From: Stenopsyche tienmushanensis
Lineage: Eukaryota > Arthropoda > Insecta > Trichoptera > Stenopsychidae
DNA length: 64,000 nucleotides
Assembly: GCA_008973525.1 (NCBI GenBank)
Contig: WACJ01000072.1
Span: 620,001 to 684,000, forward strand
Direction: 5' to 3'
Made by a program: the position numbers and the translations under genes. Under the pieces are notes generated by a model. It saw nothing but the letters and a program-made list of their open reading frames with translations, was not told where the DNA came from and searched no databases. Position 1 is the first letter of the stretch. Each line of letters starts with the position of its first letter. This document shows positions 1 to 12,890 of the stretch, piece by piece.

Positions 1-429
1 ATCAAACGAAGAAAAAAGAAGAAGGGTTAAATGTTTGAACCGATGCTTTTCGTTGTAATTATGATGACTATTCCTTCGTATCTTTGTCAGTTTGGAAATA
101 GCATTCCTCGTCATTAGCACTGATTCATATGATTTGGTATTCGTATCCATCATTGTTATCTCTAAATCAGATGAAGTGATGATAAATGAACTTGAATTAT
201 TCGGTAATATTTGACAGATGACACTACCTCGATCAGTGTTACGCCAATAGCGACGACGATATGACAGAATTTATGAAGCATTCAAAAGCAGAAATTCGGC
301 GGCGAATCTTTATGTCAGATCTGCAATGAAATATCCCTCCATTGTTTCCCTTGATCTTTGTAAATTCTTGAATATCCATGCTGCATGTCAATCAATCAAT
401 TAAGATTGGACCATAATAAAATCAGTGAA

Positions 430-1271
430 ATTTGGACGCTTGGAAACAGTGGCGTAACTACTAATTGGTGAGCTTAGGCGACGTCTAGAGGCAGTAACTG
501 TCTAATCTATATATACATATATAGAGTACATATATGTTTTTTTTTAAATTGTTATATTAACATTTCCCTACCGGTGATGTATTTACTACACCTCGACTCT
601 AACAATGGGTATTTCGATATGAAATATATTAGATACGGGGCTCAGAATTTTTGTATTCCTCCGTAGTATAATTACGAATCACATCAAAGTATTATAGTAT
701 ATAAGTATTCATCTGCAGTGATGGAAATAAATAGTTTCTCGGGAAATCGGGAATTTTGCGATTTTTAGTCCGTGTCTCAGTAGAAAAGAATTTTATCAGT
801 CACATTGATGGTGTTATACGAAAATGAGGGCTCACGCGATCATAAACTCGAACTAGCATTTAAATATCTGATGACGATACCTCCAACGAGTGTGGAAGCT
901 GAGCGTGCATTTTCATCAGCAAGTTGTCCGACTTCCAAAATCAGATCCAGACTAAATGACGAAACACTAATGTTTAATGTTAATGTTACTTCGGGCATAT
1001 TTTCAAAGTAATATTTGAATTTTTTAGTGTTTTATTTATCTATTTTTGAATTGTATTTTTATCTTTTCTTAAATAAATAAAATTCTTTGGCTTTCAAGTG
1101 ATTTTTTATATTGAAAAATGGACTGATTAGTAATTTTTGATCAAATTCATCAAGACAATTTCTTAAAATATTGAAAATCCCAATCCCGGGATCCCGGGAC
1201 TGGTCCCGGGATTGTCTAATGAAATCCCGAAATCCCGGGATCGAAATTTTGGCTCGGGATTGGATTCCCTA
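430..1271 (+). mobile_element. hAT-type element fragment in repeat copy 1
   Basis: Matches the terminal-repeat-bounded hAT element at 6512-7287. Ends with GGGATTGGATTCCCTA at 1271, preceded by several CCCGGGATC-type subterminal repeats. The 5' terminal repeat is missing. Confidence 0.75.
805..1011 (+). pseudogene. hAT transposase dimerisation-domain remnant, copy 1
   Basis: A 68-codon frame with LELAFKYLMTIPPTSVEAER followed by AFSSAS and KIRSRLND. The S-x-E-x-E-R-x-F-S pattern and R-x-R-L are the hallmark of the C-terminal dimerisation domain of hAT transposases. The catalytic DDE part is absent. Confidence 0.8.
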
Positions 1272-1283
1272 CTGACAACTATA

Positions 1284-1676
1284 AAGAAAGTGGGAAGACT
1301 GTTATTATTGACAAAAATTTCATAACTTTCGATAGTATGGAAAAACCATCACATGATCAACTGTTCATTATGATACCGAAGTTGTTGGAGAAGCCCAAAA
1401 TCCACATGTTATGTTATTCTATAACAAGCACGAGGGATGTGTTGACGTTGTGGAGCAGATGCTTGGGGAGTATATATACAAATGGTAGACTTAATGCCCG
1501 GTGCACACGAGGCTGGTTTTTAAGCTAGTAGTACAAGCAAGTGCTGGTAAGCTGGGAGGGTGGTATCTCTAGTTCCATTTTTGAGCTAAAAAATAATTCA
1601 AAAACGAAGTTAGCAAAAATTCTAACGGATCAGCTGGTGACATCAAACGAAGAAAAAAGAAGAAGGGTTAAATGTT
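1284..1676 (+). pseudogene. piggyBac-like transposase fragment, frameshifted, copy 1
   Basis: Bases 1420-1467 read YNKHEGCVDVVEQMLG, matching the piggyBac hallmark YNxxKGGVDxxDQM that carries a catalytic Asp. The preceding residues lie in another frame (EKPK..), so a frameshift separates them. Downstream a KLAKILTDQLV stretch resembles the piggyBac C-terminal region. Several stops make it dead. Confidence 0.7.
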
Positions 1677-2070
1677 TGAACCGATGCTTTTCGTTGTAAT
1701 TATGATGACTATTCCTTCGTATCTTTGTCAGTTTGGAAATAGCATTCCTCGTCATTAGCACTGATTCATATGATTTGGTATTCGTATCCATCATTGTTAT
1801 CTCTAAATCAGATGAAGTGATGATAAATGAACTTGAATTATTCGGTAATATTTGACAGATGACACTACCTCGATCAGTGTTACGCCAATAGCGACGACGA
1901 TATGACAGAATTTATGAAGCATTCAAAAGCAGAAATTCGGCGGCGAATCTTTATGTCAGATCTGCAATGAAATATCCCTCCATTGTTTCCCTTGATCTTT
2001 GTAAATTCTTGAATATCCATGCTGCATGTCAATCAATCAATTAAGATTGGACCATAATAAAATCAGTGAA

Positions 2071-2912
2071 ATTTGGACGCTTGGAAACAGTGGCGTAACT
2101 ACTAATTGGTGAGCTTAGGCGACGTCTAGAGGCAGTAACTGTCTAATCTATATATACATATATAGAGTACATATATGTTTTTTTTTAAATTGTTATATTA
2201 ACATTTCCCTACCGGTGATGTATTTACTACACCTCGACTCTAACAATGGGTATTTCGATATGAAATATATTAGATACGGGGCTCAGAATTTTTGTATTCC
2301 TCCGTAGTATAATTACGAATCACATCAAAGTATTATAGTATATAAGTATTCATCTGCAGTGATGGAAATAAATAGTTTCTCGGGAAATCGGGAATTTTGC
2401 GATTTTTAGTCCGTGTCTCAGTAGAAAAGAATTTTATCAGTCACATTGATGGTGTTATACGAAAATGAGGGCTCACGCGATCATAAACTCGAACTAGCAT
2501 TTAAATATCTGATGACGATACCTCCAACGAGTGTGGAAGCTGAGCGTGCATTTTCATCAGCAAGTTGTCCGACTTCCAAAATCAGATCCAGACTAAATGA
2601 CGAAACACTAATGTTTAATGTTAATGTTACTTCGGGCATATTTTCAAAGTAATATTTGAATTTTTTAGTGTTTTATTTATCTATTTTTGAATTGTATTTT
2701 TATCTTTTCTTAAATAAATAAAATTCTTTGGCTTTCAAGTGATTTTTTATATTGAAAAATGGACTGATTAGTAATTTTTGATCAAATTCATCAAGACAAT
2801 TTCTTAAAATATTGAAAATCCCAATCCCGGGATCCCGGGACTGGTCCCGGGATTGTCTAATGAAATCCCGAAATCCCGGGATCGAAATTTTGGCTCGGGA
2901 TTGGATTCCCTA
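2071..2912 (+). mobile_element. hAT-type element fragment in repeat copy 2
   Basis: Exact counterpart of 430-1271, shifted by 1641 bp, with the same TIR end GGGATTGGATTCCCTA. Confidence 0.75.
2446..2652 (+). pseudogene. hAT transposase dimerisation-domain remnant, copy 2
   Basis: Same 68-codon frame as at 805-1011, identical residues. Confidence 0.8.
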
Positions 2913-2924
2913 CTGACAACTATA

Positions 2925-3317
2925 AAGAAAGTGGGAAGACTGTTATTATTGACAAAAATTTCATAACTTTCGATAGTATGGAAAAACCATCACATGATCA
3001 ACTGTTCATTATGATACCGAAGTTGTTGGAGAAGCCCAAAATCCACATGTTATGTTATTCTATAACAAGCACGAGGGATGTGTTGACGTTGTGGAGCAGA
3101 TGCTTGGGGAGTATATATACAAATGGTAGACTTAATGCCCGGTGCACACGAGGCTGGTTTTTAAGCTAGTAGTACAAGCAAGTGCTGGTAAGCTGGGAGG
3201 GTGGTATCTCTAGTTCCATTTTTGAGCTAAAAAATAATTCAAAAACGAAGTTAGCAAAAATTCTAACGGATCAGCTGGTGACATCAAACGAAGAAAAAAG
3301 AAGAAGGGTTAAATGTT
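2925..3317 (+). pseudogene. piggyBac-like transposase fragment, copy 2
   Basis: Same sequence as 1284-1676, with the same frameshift and stops. Confidence 0.7.
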
Positions 3318-3711
3318 TGAACCGATGCTTTTCGTTGTAATTATGATGACTATTCCTTCGTATCTTTGTCAGTTTGGAAATAGCATTCCTCGTCATTAGC
3401 ACTGATTCATATGATTTGGTATTCGTATCCATCATTGTTATCTCTAAATCAGATGAAGTGATGATAAATGAACTTGAATTATTCGGTAATATTTGACAGA
3501 TGACACTACCTCGATCAGTGTTACGCCAATAGCGACGACGATATGACAGAATTTATGAAGCATTCAAAAGCAGAAATTCGGCGGCGAATCTTTATGTCAG
3601 ATCTGCAATGAAATATCCCTCCATTGTTTCCCTTGATCTTTGTAAATTCTTGAATATCCATGCTGCATGTCAATCAATCAATTAAGATTGGACCATAATA
3701 AAATCAGTGAA

Positions 3712-4135
3712 ATTTGGACGCTTGGAAACAGTGGCGTAACTACTAATTGGTGAGCTTAGGCGACGTCTAGAGGCAGTAACTGTCTAATCTATATATACAT
3801 ATATAGAGTACATATATGTTTTTTTTTAAATTGTTATATTAACATTTCCCTACCGGTGATGTATTTACTACACCTCGACTCTAACAATGGGTATTTCGAT
3901 ATGAAATATATTAGATACGGGGCTCAGAATTTTTGTATTCCTCCGTAGTATAATTACGAATCACATCAAAGTATTATAGTATATAAGTATTCATCTGCAG
4001 TGATGGAAATAAATAATTTCTCGGGAAATCGGGAATTTTGCGAGTTTTAGTCCGTGTCTCAGCAGAAAGGAATTTTATCAGTCACATGTCACACAGTCTC
4101 AGGATCGAAATTTTGGCTCGGGATTAGATTTTCTA
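3712..4135 (+). mobile_element. hAT-type fragment in repeat copy 3, internally deleted
   Basis: Lacks the dimerisation-domain ORF and most CCCGGG subterminal repeats; the end reads GGGATTAGATTTTCTAA, a decayed TIR. Confidence 0.7.
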
Positions 4136-5347
4136 ATGCTAACCAAAGGGTAGAGTAATTCATAACAATTTGCTTCCCACAGTTAATTTGTCTTTCTGGA
4201 ATGAATACGATGCATTTAAGATATATATTTTTAGAAGAAAATGAATCAATTTAAAGAAATTGATAGATATGGTGGATTAACCAAATAAAAGGATGATCCT
4301 TTTTGTGAGAATGTGTATTATATCAGTTGTTTTAATAATGATTTTGACCGCATTTTCATTGTTGTGAAAGCAAAGCACATTCAATAGCACTTAATATGGA
4401 TATACTGCGACAAATTTGAATTATGGTTGTCGGATTGCTTGCAATCTTGGCCACAAGGTAAGCTGGATTCGAAATAAATCTGCAAGAGCATTAACGATTC
4501 GACTTCCCTGTGGTCAAGTGAGTCTGTCCGGTTCAGGTGTGACCGGATGGTGACCTCACAATTCCATGGAATTTTTATGAGAATATTTTTAATAAGAAGG
4601 ATGAAAATTTGCAATCAGCCATATACTAACTTTTTGAATGTTCGAGCATTAATTGCAAAATATTTTACAGGCAATTTTTTAGAATTTGCTGTTCTAAAAT
4701 TTTCCATTAGCATATTAATAAAAGTGATATGAAACTCAGAATGTCCTTCAAGGCTGTTTACAGATCAATGGTTTCAATTTATGGTATGTACTATTATAGC
4801 AGTCACGAAATAAGAAAATTATGCTAATATTTAAAAGTGAAAAATTGTATGTATAGTGATTGTTATGGAAGCAAAGTGGCTACTAAATTGTACCATTAAA
4901 AAATCGAATCCACAAATAGTATTAAAACGCTTAGGTCACATTTGCTCCTAGTCCATTTAATTAAAATAGGGGATTAAAAATGCTTTATTGAATATATTGA
5001 AATATCAAGATCTAGGGTATTGACCATTTGAAACAATTAAATAATGCTGGTAGTGAAATTCCTTGGCTAGTGTTTGATGAGGTCGCACACAAGCCACATA
5101 ATTGACGTTAAAAAATATATAGTCTGGAGTTGAGGATTTTATTGGGCTCGTAAATAACAGATCTAAAAGGCTGATACGAATTGACGACCAATATAAATGA
5201 GAACTGGAATAATTTGCTTTTGAATTATAAAATTAATATTATACACAACAATGATCATCAGCTTGATTAATTCAATTTTATGACAAACATCGTCTGAATG
5301 CAATTAAATTCGCATCGCAAATGTTTTTTTTTTAATGCAACACTTTT
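4136..5347. other. AT-rich DNA, nothing recognised
   Basis: Only short chance frames. A slightly GC-richer patch near 4500-4560 shows no motif I know. Confidence 0.5.
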
Positions 5348-5351
5348 TTAA

Positions 5352-5538
5352 CCTGTATGGTAGGATGATCGCGTATTTGCGAGCGAATCACGGTGGGCGA
5401 CGAGATTGTAAATATAAGCTTCATGCGCGCTGCTACGATCCTCACATATAAGTGGATTTATACGGATGATAAGTAACGATCAAGCAAATATAGCATCTAT
5501 GATTATGACGAATTTAAATTAGCTCATTATTCAAAGGG
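5352..5538 (-). mobile_element. piggyBac-type MITE, complete, TTAA on both sides
   Basis: TTAA at 5348-5351 and 5539-5542. On the minus strand it begins CCCTTTGAATAATGAGC and ends CGCGATCATCCTACCATA. 187 bp, non-coding. Same family as 43045-43359. Confidence 0.8.
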
Positions 5539-5542
5539 TTAA

Positions 5543-6511
5543 TACCATTTACGGAATACATTTTTATAATGTTAATCATGACCTGAAAAGATCTTCGCTT
5601 CATAATAGTTGCTCGCGGCTTCAAATTATAGATATAGAAATACAAATGTATTTAATACAGGAGTTCTTAACCTTTTCCGGTTGCAATCCAAAATCTGTCA
5701 AGAGATTATGGACGTATTTTGGGGTATTTTTAAGTTAAACGTGCTGATATAATTATAGAGAGCTATAATATAAGAAATTATGAGTTGACGCAAAATTTCG
5801 CCACTTTGAACTTCAATAATCCCTTCTTGGAGATTAATAACGTCAAGTTTAATAAAAAATCATCAGTACTGATACTGTGACATCAATTCCAGACAAATCT
5901 GTTTTTAAAAAATAGTCCACCAAATTGCCTGGCATAAAAGTAATCTTATATTTTAACAAATCCAACATAGCGTAAGTAGGCAATGATCCAGATTTTATTC
6001 AGTTATAGACTAAATTGATCCAGTTATAGAGCTTTGATGTCTGAAATGCCCTGTCTCTTTTAATATCAATCGACATATCATGGATAAGTATATCATTTTA
6101 CAGTTTTTTTGTTCGATTTCTTTTTACATATAAATGAGCACAGGTCATTCGAAATATTGCTGTAGATTTTACTAAATCCTCTCCAGTTGCATGTGGTTTC
6201 TACTGTTTAATACGCCAAGCAACATGCTAAGACATAAGAATGGTTTATTGAACTGAAAAATAAGCTTTATTTTCAATATCTAGACGTTATCCTTCTCGCA
6301 GCCAGATATCTCTCTCGGGTTTAGGAGTTATCTAAGACGAAAGTCTTTCTGTTCGACGCCTTTCACCCCCTCCAACTCGAGAGCAAAACGAACCCGCACG
6401 CAGGTGCGGCCATCTTGACGGGCACATAGAAGCAGAGCGTGGCCTAGGGACTCCTACGCTTCACTGGTGTCAGGATGACAGCGACAGTACATGTCGCAAG
6501 AGGGCTAGGAT
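5543..6511. other. AT-rich DNA with a GC-richer patch at 6300-6500
   Basis: No repeat family or gene seen; the patch directly abuts the hAT insertion. Confidence 0.5.
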
Positions 6512-7287
6512 TAGGGAATCTAATCCCGAGCCAAAATTTCGACCCCGGGATACCGGGATCACGAATTATATTGATAAATTTGATCAAAAAATACTAATGA
6601 ACTTGAAGGCAAAGTAAGTTTATTTATTTAAGAAAAGAGAAAAATACAATTCAAAAATAGATAAATAAAACTATTTTAGAAAATATGCCTGAAATAACAT
6701 TAAAGCATCGAGTATTTCGTCATTTAGTCTGGATCTGATTTTGGAAGCCAGGCAACTTGCTGCTGAAAATGCAATCTCAGCCTCCACACTCGTTTGAGGT
6801 ATCGTCATCAGATATTTAAATGCTAGTTCGAGTTGATGACCGCGTGAGCCCCCATTTTCGTATGACACTATCAATGTGACTGATGAAATTCCTATCTGCT
6901 GTGACACGGACTAAAACTCGAAATATTCCCGATTTCCCGACAAATTATTTATTTCCGCCGCTGCAGATGAATATTTATATACTATAATACTTTGATGTGA
7001 TTCGCAATTATAATACGGAGGAATACAAAAATTCTAAGCCCCGTATCTAGTATATTTCATATCGATATTCCCATTATTAGAGTCGATGTGTAGTAAATAC
7101 ATCACCGGTAGGGAAAGATTAATATAACAATTTGAAAAACATATGTGCACTGTATATATATATACATAGATTAAACAGTTACTGCCACTAGGCGTACGAT
7201 TTCTGTTAGATAAAAATTTTAATCCCGAATTTTTTGGGATTACGTTTACTAGTCCCGGGATTTATGAGCGGGGGATTGGATTCCCTA
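6512..7287 (-). mobile_element. Non-autonomous hAT element with both TIRs and a decayed 8-bp target duplication
   Basis: Bounded by TAGGGAATCTAATCCC and GGGATTGGATTCCCTA. Flanks GCTAGGAT and GTTAAGAT agree at 6 of 8 positions, fitting the 8-bp duplication made by hAT elements. Carries one short frame on the minus strand. The nearest to a complete member of this family in the window. Confidence 0.8.
6671..6907 (-). pseudogene. hAT dimerisation-domain remnant inside the 6512-7287 element
   Basis: 78 codons with TIPQTSVEAEIAFSAAS and KIRSRLND. The catalytic residues are absent, and Arg of EAER is changed to Ile. Confidence 0.75.
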
Positions 7288-7295
7288 GTTAAGAT

Positions 7296-8596
7296 GGCCG
7301 AGAATCTGCTTCAGTATATTTGTAACTAACCATTATTTAGAGTTGTTTTTTTAGAAAGTGGATATAAATGATTATTATTGGAAAATGAAATTAAGATCAA
7401 TAGAAAGAAAATTTTCAAAAAAGACTTTCAGAAATTTCCCGGAACCCAAGATTTACGCGGAATCCAGGTTGAAGCTTATTTTTCATTATGCAACGAATTG
7501 AACTTATCTATTTTTTTTTTCTGGTAAAGCGATCACAATAATACGTTTGAATTCCATTGCGAATGTCTGTTTTTATTTTTAGCTTTGCAGAATGCTTCAT
7601 ATTCCTTGTAAACAATGTAGTAAAGCATTGTTTGCTCATAAATTAGCGCGTTGTTATCAGCGGTTTGACAGCAACAATGTAGTAAAATTTGTAATAATTA
7701 GTCTGGCGCTTACTTCCTTGACGATTCTTCCACACCATGTGTTCAAATACGAAATAACAAAATAATATTAAATCAAACATTTGCGAATCGAGAGACAAAT
7801 TGAGCGACTTACTAAGTGTCAAAAAATGTCGTCAGCCATAAAACTCGCCAATTGTCAAATAAAAAAGCCATATAAATACCCGTTCAATTAGCGTCTAATA
7901 TCAAAACATCTCCATTCTCGGATCTTAAAATTTTCCTTAAAACGCCCATATAGAAATCTAATTTATACCCATTTCGACATATCAATGTATTCGATGCGAT
8001 TCTCGGCTTGTTCTATGCGCATTCCCATTCAAAAAAATTCATTCAGAATCGTCACTTTTTTCTGGGTTTCTCATAAGTATGCCATTTCCGGAACGCAATC
8101 CAAATGAACCAAATAGAGATTTTTTCAGTGTGTTTTCCCGCAATCTAGCGTCTAGCTAGAATGTTTTGCGATGATCAAACGATGTGACGTCTTAAATGAT
8201 GGACTTTAGTGTAACGACAGCCTTGATGATGTCAGAACCTGACGGTAATATGTTTTTTCTACTATGCCTCATGATCCGCCTTACATGGAGGTGCTGGCAA
8301 ATGTGGCCCAGCAAGCTTTGGGTCATATTTCTTTGCATGCAAGAATACGATGAATATTCATGACGCTAAAAAAATGAATAAATCTGAATAAGACGACATT
8401 CTCTAGGTCAGTTTCTATTTTTTTGCCCTATATAGTTTTTTTAAAATAAATTCTTGCTTCTTATTACAGCCTACTATTATAATCTACGCTGTACGCACTA
8501 CGTTATAAAAAGAAATTTTTACACCATGTTAATTTCCATTCGGTATATACATTTTTAACAACCCCAATTCTTGTAAAGAAAAGTGTTGTATGATAG
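7296..8596. other. AT-rich DNA, nothing recognised
   Basis: Several homopolymer runs, no coding frame of note. Confidence 0.5.
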
Positions 8597-8630
8597 AAAC
8601 TATGATAGAAAGTGTCTAGACGCTACGTTG
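8597..8630 (+). mobile_element. Short mariner 5' remnant
   Basis: TATGATAGAAAGTGTCT and GACGCTACGTTG match the start of the mariner fragment at 16,067-16,120, and abut RepA at 8631. Confidence 0.5.
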
Positions 8631-9000
8631 CTTCCGTGATCTTACAGATCATTGAAAATGCCGCAAAAGGCCCTAAAAGAGAACGGAGTAGCCATAAGGT
8701 TCGTATGCTCAATCGGTCCGCTTTTCGGATCGCTGATATGACGAATGAGCGGCTCGCAATCGGATGCCATACCTGAAAATAACGATAGCGAAGAAAAGAG
8801 GAATTAAACAACTTAGTATATATGTATTATAAAAACGGACAGAGTCAATCAGTGTCGATTAATGTAAAGTAGAATGGTTGAGTAAAACAAAAACTTTGTA
8901 CAACTCTCGATCGGGTCGGTATGTATTCTGCGTTTTGCGCCCCAAGCTCAGTTGCGCCCGTGGCGGGCGCCTGCTTTGCCACGTCCTTGTTACGGCCCTG
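8631..9000 (+). repeat. RepA copy 1, both ends present
   Basis: RepA is my name for a family of up to about 490 bp starting CTTCCGTGATCGTACAGATC, with a central CGGTCCGCTTTTCGGACCGC, and ending TTGCGCCCGTGGCGGGCGCC then CTTGTTACGGCCCTG. No coding potential. This copy lacks part of the middle and follows a mariner scrap. Confidence 0.8.
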
Positions 9001-9253
9001 TCAATTAACATTAATTTAAAAGTCTATAATTAAATGAAGGACATATTTAAGTACTGGAGCTGATTTCTCTAATTTTATAGAATAGAGGATAAAATAATTA
9101 TTCGGAAAAATTAAGACAAAAAGAATCCAAAACTTATTTGACACCATTTATACTTCCAGCATTAAATCCTCATCGCATTGATTTAATCGAAAGTAGTGTA
9201 TCGTCCAGTGGGCCACCTGGATGAACGTATCGAAGGGAACTTTAACATTTTAA

Positions 9254-9635
9254 GGAGTGAGCTAATTTAAAATCGATGAAGTCGTTGTTGCCATAATCGC
9301 TTTACACCGATTACTTTCTGTCAGCTCCTATCAGCGAAAAACAACCATCAATTCGAGGCAGAGTCATTTGTAAATAAACACTGTTGATAGCATATAAGAC
9401 CACGTCATTTTTTACATAAACTCAATTAATTTGCTCCTGATTTAGAAGGAAATGATAATTGGACAAAGACTCATTCAACAAATAGTGATGAACAGGAAGC
9501 AATTCAATAAATAAACACTGTCGATAGCGCACAACATTCGGTCATTCGATCTGTCTCTGAGCTCAATGTACAAGAGTGCTCTTTATGAAAAGTGGAGGGG
9601 AGGTCCCAGGGCCTGGGATAGTACTCCTTTAGTGG
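9254..9635 (+). mobile_element. TTAA-flanked element, 5' end truncated
   Basis: TTAA at 9250-9253 and 9636-9639. Begins GGAGTGAGCTAATTTAAAAT, lacking the first bases of the family end; the right end (TAGTACTCCTTTAGTGG) matches the far end of the copy near 11,640. Confidence 0.55.
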
Positions 9636-9639
9636 TTAA

Positions 9640-11470
9640 CGGCCATCTCAATAGCAAACGTGCATGATTTTTTAAAGACTGAACAGTTTTTCTTGAAAGA
9701 TAATAGAAAACGAATGATTCCAGAATACACAAAGACAAGCCCTTCTTTATCTTGCAAGGGCAAAATTAAAAACTATTTGTCTCTACCAGTTTAAAACCCT
9801 ATCAGACCGGAAATCGTGAGACAGAGACGGTTTTATTGTGTCTCATCGTACACTTGTGCATCGATGGCAAAGTCGTGCCGTAAAGATACCCCTACACGTC
9901 TAAAAATTCTCAATTTTTTTTCTTTCATTCTTATTATTCAACAAAAAATTGTATTCTAAAGAATCTTTTAACTAATTGAAATCGTTATCGTAGGATAAGC
10001 TATTAAGCTCGTTCAACAAAAATAAGACTACTTTCGTTTGTGTTGTCTTGAGAGCAGGCGTTTGTTTTGATAATTAAGATACTCGCATCATTCTTATCGT
10101 TGATCAATTTTGTTATTACCCATTCACTGTGCTGGAGTGGCGTTATTAGCTGAGTATCACCACTCCTTTGCAAAATCTACCCCTCCAGATGTAAATTAGC
10201 AGGCTTGCACAGGCAAAAATAGCTAAACAACATGCAAGTTGAATATTAAGAAATATTCCGAAGAAATTAACGAATATTTTGTGCTATGAACAGTGTTAAG
10301 GTTCATTTATTGAGCCTGGTTCATTACCAAGCTTGTTATATAGCTGAAGTGGATTTACATTAGAGCGTGTCATGTCTGCTTTCCGGTTTGAAAGGGTTAA
10401 AAATTAAGTGTTTGACATGGTAGTAAGTAATTGATACTGGCAAGGTGAATTGTTGAAATATGGATGAAGGCTGTTATGGAACGGTATTCAAGTTAATCAG
10501 GATAAAATTTAGGAAGAGAAAGAAAATTATCAGAAAAATTTATTTTTCCAAATATTTCTTTAGATAGTTCCGAAAGTGGGACAGGTATTCTTGCAGGATG
10601 ATTGCAGAAAATAAAAAAGAATGAGACCGTCATTAGTTACGAGGCTATGGCTCGCTAATGACGTTGGTACACGAATGCTCGAGTCGGTGGGAATGCCTCC
10701 ACAAACAAGTATCCTTGCATCTTAGCTGACTCATTCATGTTTACATTTTTTTGCTCTAGCCAATGTCTTTCTTGCGTCTGAGATTTGCGGACATTGCAGC
10801 TGCCTCTCCATAACCATATGCAAGCGAGTCGTCGACGATTCCTCAACGACAGCCCGAAGAAATTCCTCGACTTCTCACAGAGCGCAAGAGTACTCAATAA
10901 TATCAGCCATTGCGATTTGTGTACGTGATACGAAAATCTTTTTAAAAACTGGTTTTAACATCCTGTGCTTGGGCAAAAAAAAGACCATCCAGTATAGCAT
11001 CGATGAGTCATTAATTTATTGCCTCCCAGCGAAAATCCCCACCGCATAAATCAAACAATGCGATATAAAATCCTTTACGTTGTAATAAATTATTACTTAA
11101 AATTTACCGTTCAAATTTTGAATCGGAATGCATTTGATAGCATGAAGGTTTTACAGTATTTAATGTTAAAAACATCTGTCACTCGTATTAATAATTGATA
11201 TGTAAATCATTGGACTTTTTGGTTAGTCATATGCTACGAAGAAAAACGCGGGTTTTGGATTCTGCGGATGACTAAATTATTAGCAATTAATAAGAACAAT
11301 TTTAAGGAAATGAGTGTGTATATTACGATATTAAATAGACTCATAATAAGATAAACTTCTTAGCTCATAGGAAAAGTTGATTTTAAATGGAAATTGTTAG
11401 ATAGATGAAAATGTATTGTGTGTGTAGTGTAGTGGCTGCTTTATGTTATGTATAGACATATACAGTAGGT
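9640..11470. other. AT-rich DNA, one GC-richer patch at 10,640-10,900
   Basis: The patch has an 80-codon minus-strand frame without recognisable motifs or codon bias; I do not call it a gene. Confidence 0.5.
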
Positions 11471-11625
11471 GGCCCGGCGCATGCGCGTACCGTTTCTATA
11501 ATACATGCGACGGATACGGACACACTACAAATGATTCTCCCTCTCTTTCTAACAAACTGCCGCTTGGCGTTTAACTTTCCATGACGTTCAGGCCAATTTG
11601 CCCTACCGTGCTTATATAAGCTATT
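11471..11625 (+). promoter_or_regulatory. GC-rich patch with an NRF1-like palindrome and a TATATAAG
   Basis: GCGCATGCGC at 11477-11486 is the NRF1/Ewg consensus; TATATAAG occurs about 130 nt later. No gene follows and the right part is repeat-derived, so promoter function is doubtful. Confidence 0.2.
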
Positions 11626-11629
11626 ACGA

Positions 11630-11813
11630 GTATTTACCCCTAAAGGAGTACTATCCCAGGGCCTGTGATCCCCCCTCCACTATTCAGAAAGAGCACTCTT
11701 ATACAATGAGCTCGGAGACATGGATAAATGGATTTGTACTCATGATAAGTGGCGGACAGACGATTATAGCATCTAAGTTTATGATGATTAAATTAGCTCA
11801 CTACTCAAAGTAG
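11630..11813 (-). mobile_element. TTAA-type MITE copy
   Basis: Right end CTCACTACTCAAAG then TTAA at 11814-11817. Left part holds AAAGGAGTACTATCCCAGGG, shared with 9254-9635. The left boundary is uncertain. Confidence 0.55.
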
Positions 11814-12890
11814 TTAACATGTTTTTTTTTCTATTTTTGAAGCATTCCCATGGAATTTTTAGACATCTATATAGAAAACGCAAGACAGCTGACATACTTT
11901 GAGTTTCTGCTTGTATTTTTTTAATAAATATATAATATTCTATGAATGGTAGCTATGAAAGGTGGCTTTTAACCTTTGTTCGAAATTGATATTGATCGAA
12001 TTCAAATCAACTTTGGATTGTGTTAAGATGAACCAAATTTACACTCAGTTTTCAATGAAAATTAGGTCATATCGTTGAGGTTTTGCTGCAGTGCGTGTAG
12101 AAAAATTATCAATGCGAACATGACAGATCAAAGAACTATAAATTCGATTAAATATATCAATAACAAGCCTCCAAACCGCAAGTGTCATTGTAATTATATA
12201 TATTTTCTAATTATCAATAGAACATTAACCATATTATGAGTAATCGAACAGATGATTAATCGAATGCTGCAATATGGTGATGCTTCAAATCAAACTATCA
12301 TGTTTATATTGTGCGAACGTATTAAATAATATAAATATATTAATAACGCTAACTATTGTAGATATAACGACATATATGAGGAAATCTTGGTACAATTTCG
12401 TCAAATTATGCAATATTTACTGCAAACGTAAGAAAATGCAATTTGACATGTCGTTTCTTTGAAGTTTGATGAACTGTCAATGTATAAAAAAATTACTCCT
12501 TCATCGTTTGCTATCGATATTTGATGTGTGATGACGTATGCAATCACGAAAATAGTCTGACGTAAAACGTAGATTAATTGAATGCTTTGATGAGTTGGAT
12601 GGCGCTCACGTGTCGTGGAAGCGTCTGATATACTGCCACCTTTGCATATTTTGTTTTCTTCTCATAACGAATACTTAAATGATCCAAACATATTAATTTT
12701 TATTGGCATTCCACATAAAAAATAGTTTAAGAAGGGATTCATGAATAATATATTTTCTCAACCTCAAGCAAAGCAAATATCGTCATTCTAATTTATAATC
12801 TATTGTTCTATAATATATATTATTTTTTGCTGAGATCCGACAAGGAATCCTATAAAATACAAGAGACTATTTAATCAATTATGATCTTAA

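Larger units (their letters stand above)
1..4135 (+). repeat. Tandem array of a 1641-bp unit, two full copies and one deleted copy
   Basis: Positions 1, 1642 and 3283 begin the same sequence. Copies 1 and 2 looked identical wherever compared. Copy 3 is identical to about 4015, then shows scattered substitutions, a deletion of about 430 bp with roughly 14 bp of new sequence, and ends at the hAT terminus near 4135. Since the piggyBac piece runs across the arbitrary boundary at 1641/1642, the natural unit probably starts just after the hAT end at 1271. The array may extend left of the window. Confidence 0.95.

Noticed and set aside
1..4135. CRISPR-like or satellite array
   Set aside because: The repeat period of 1641 bp and its transposon content exclude CRISPR; only about 2.5 units are visible, too few to call a satellite.
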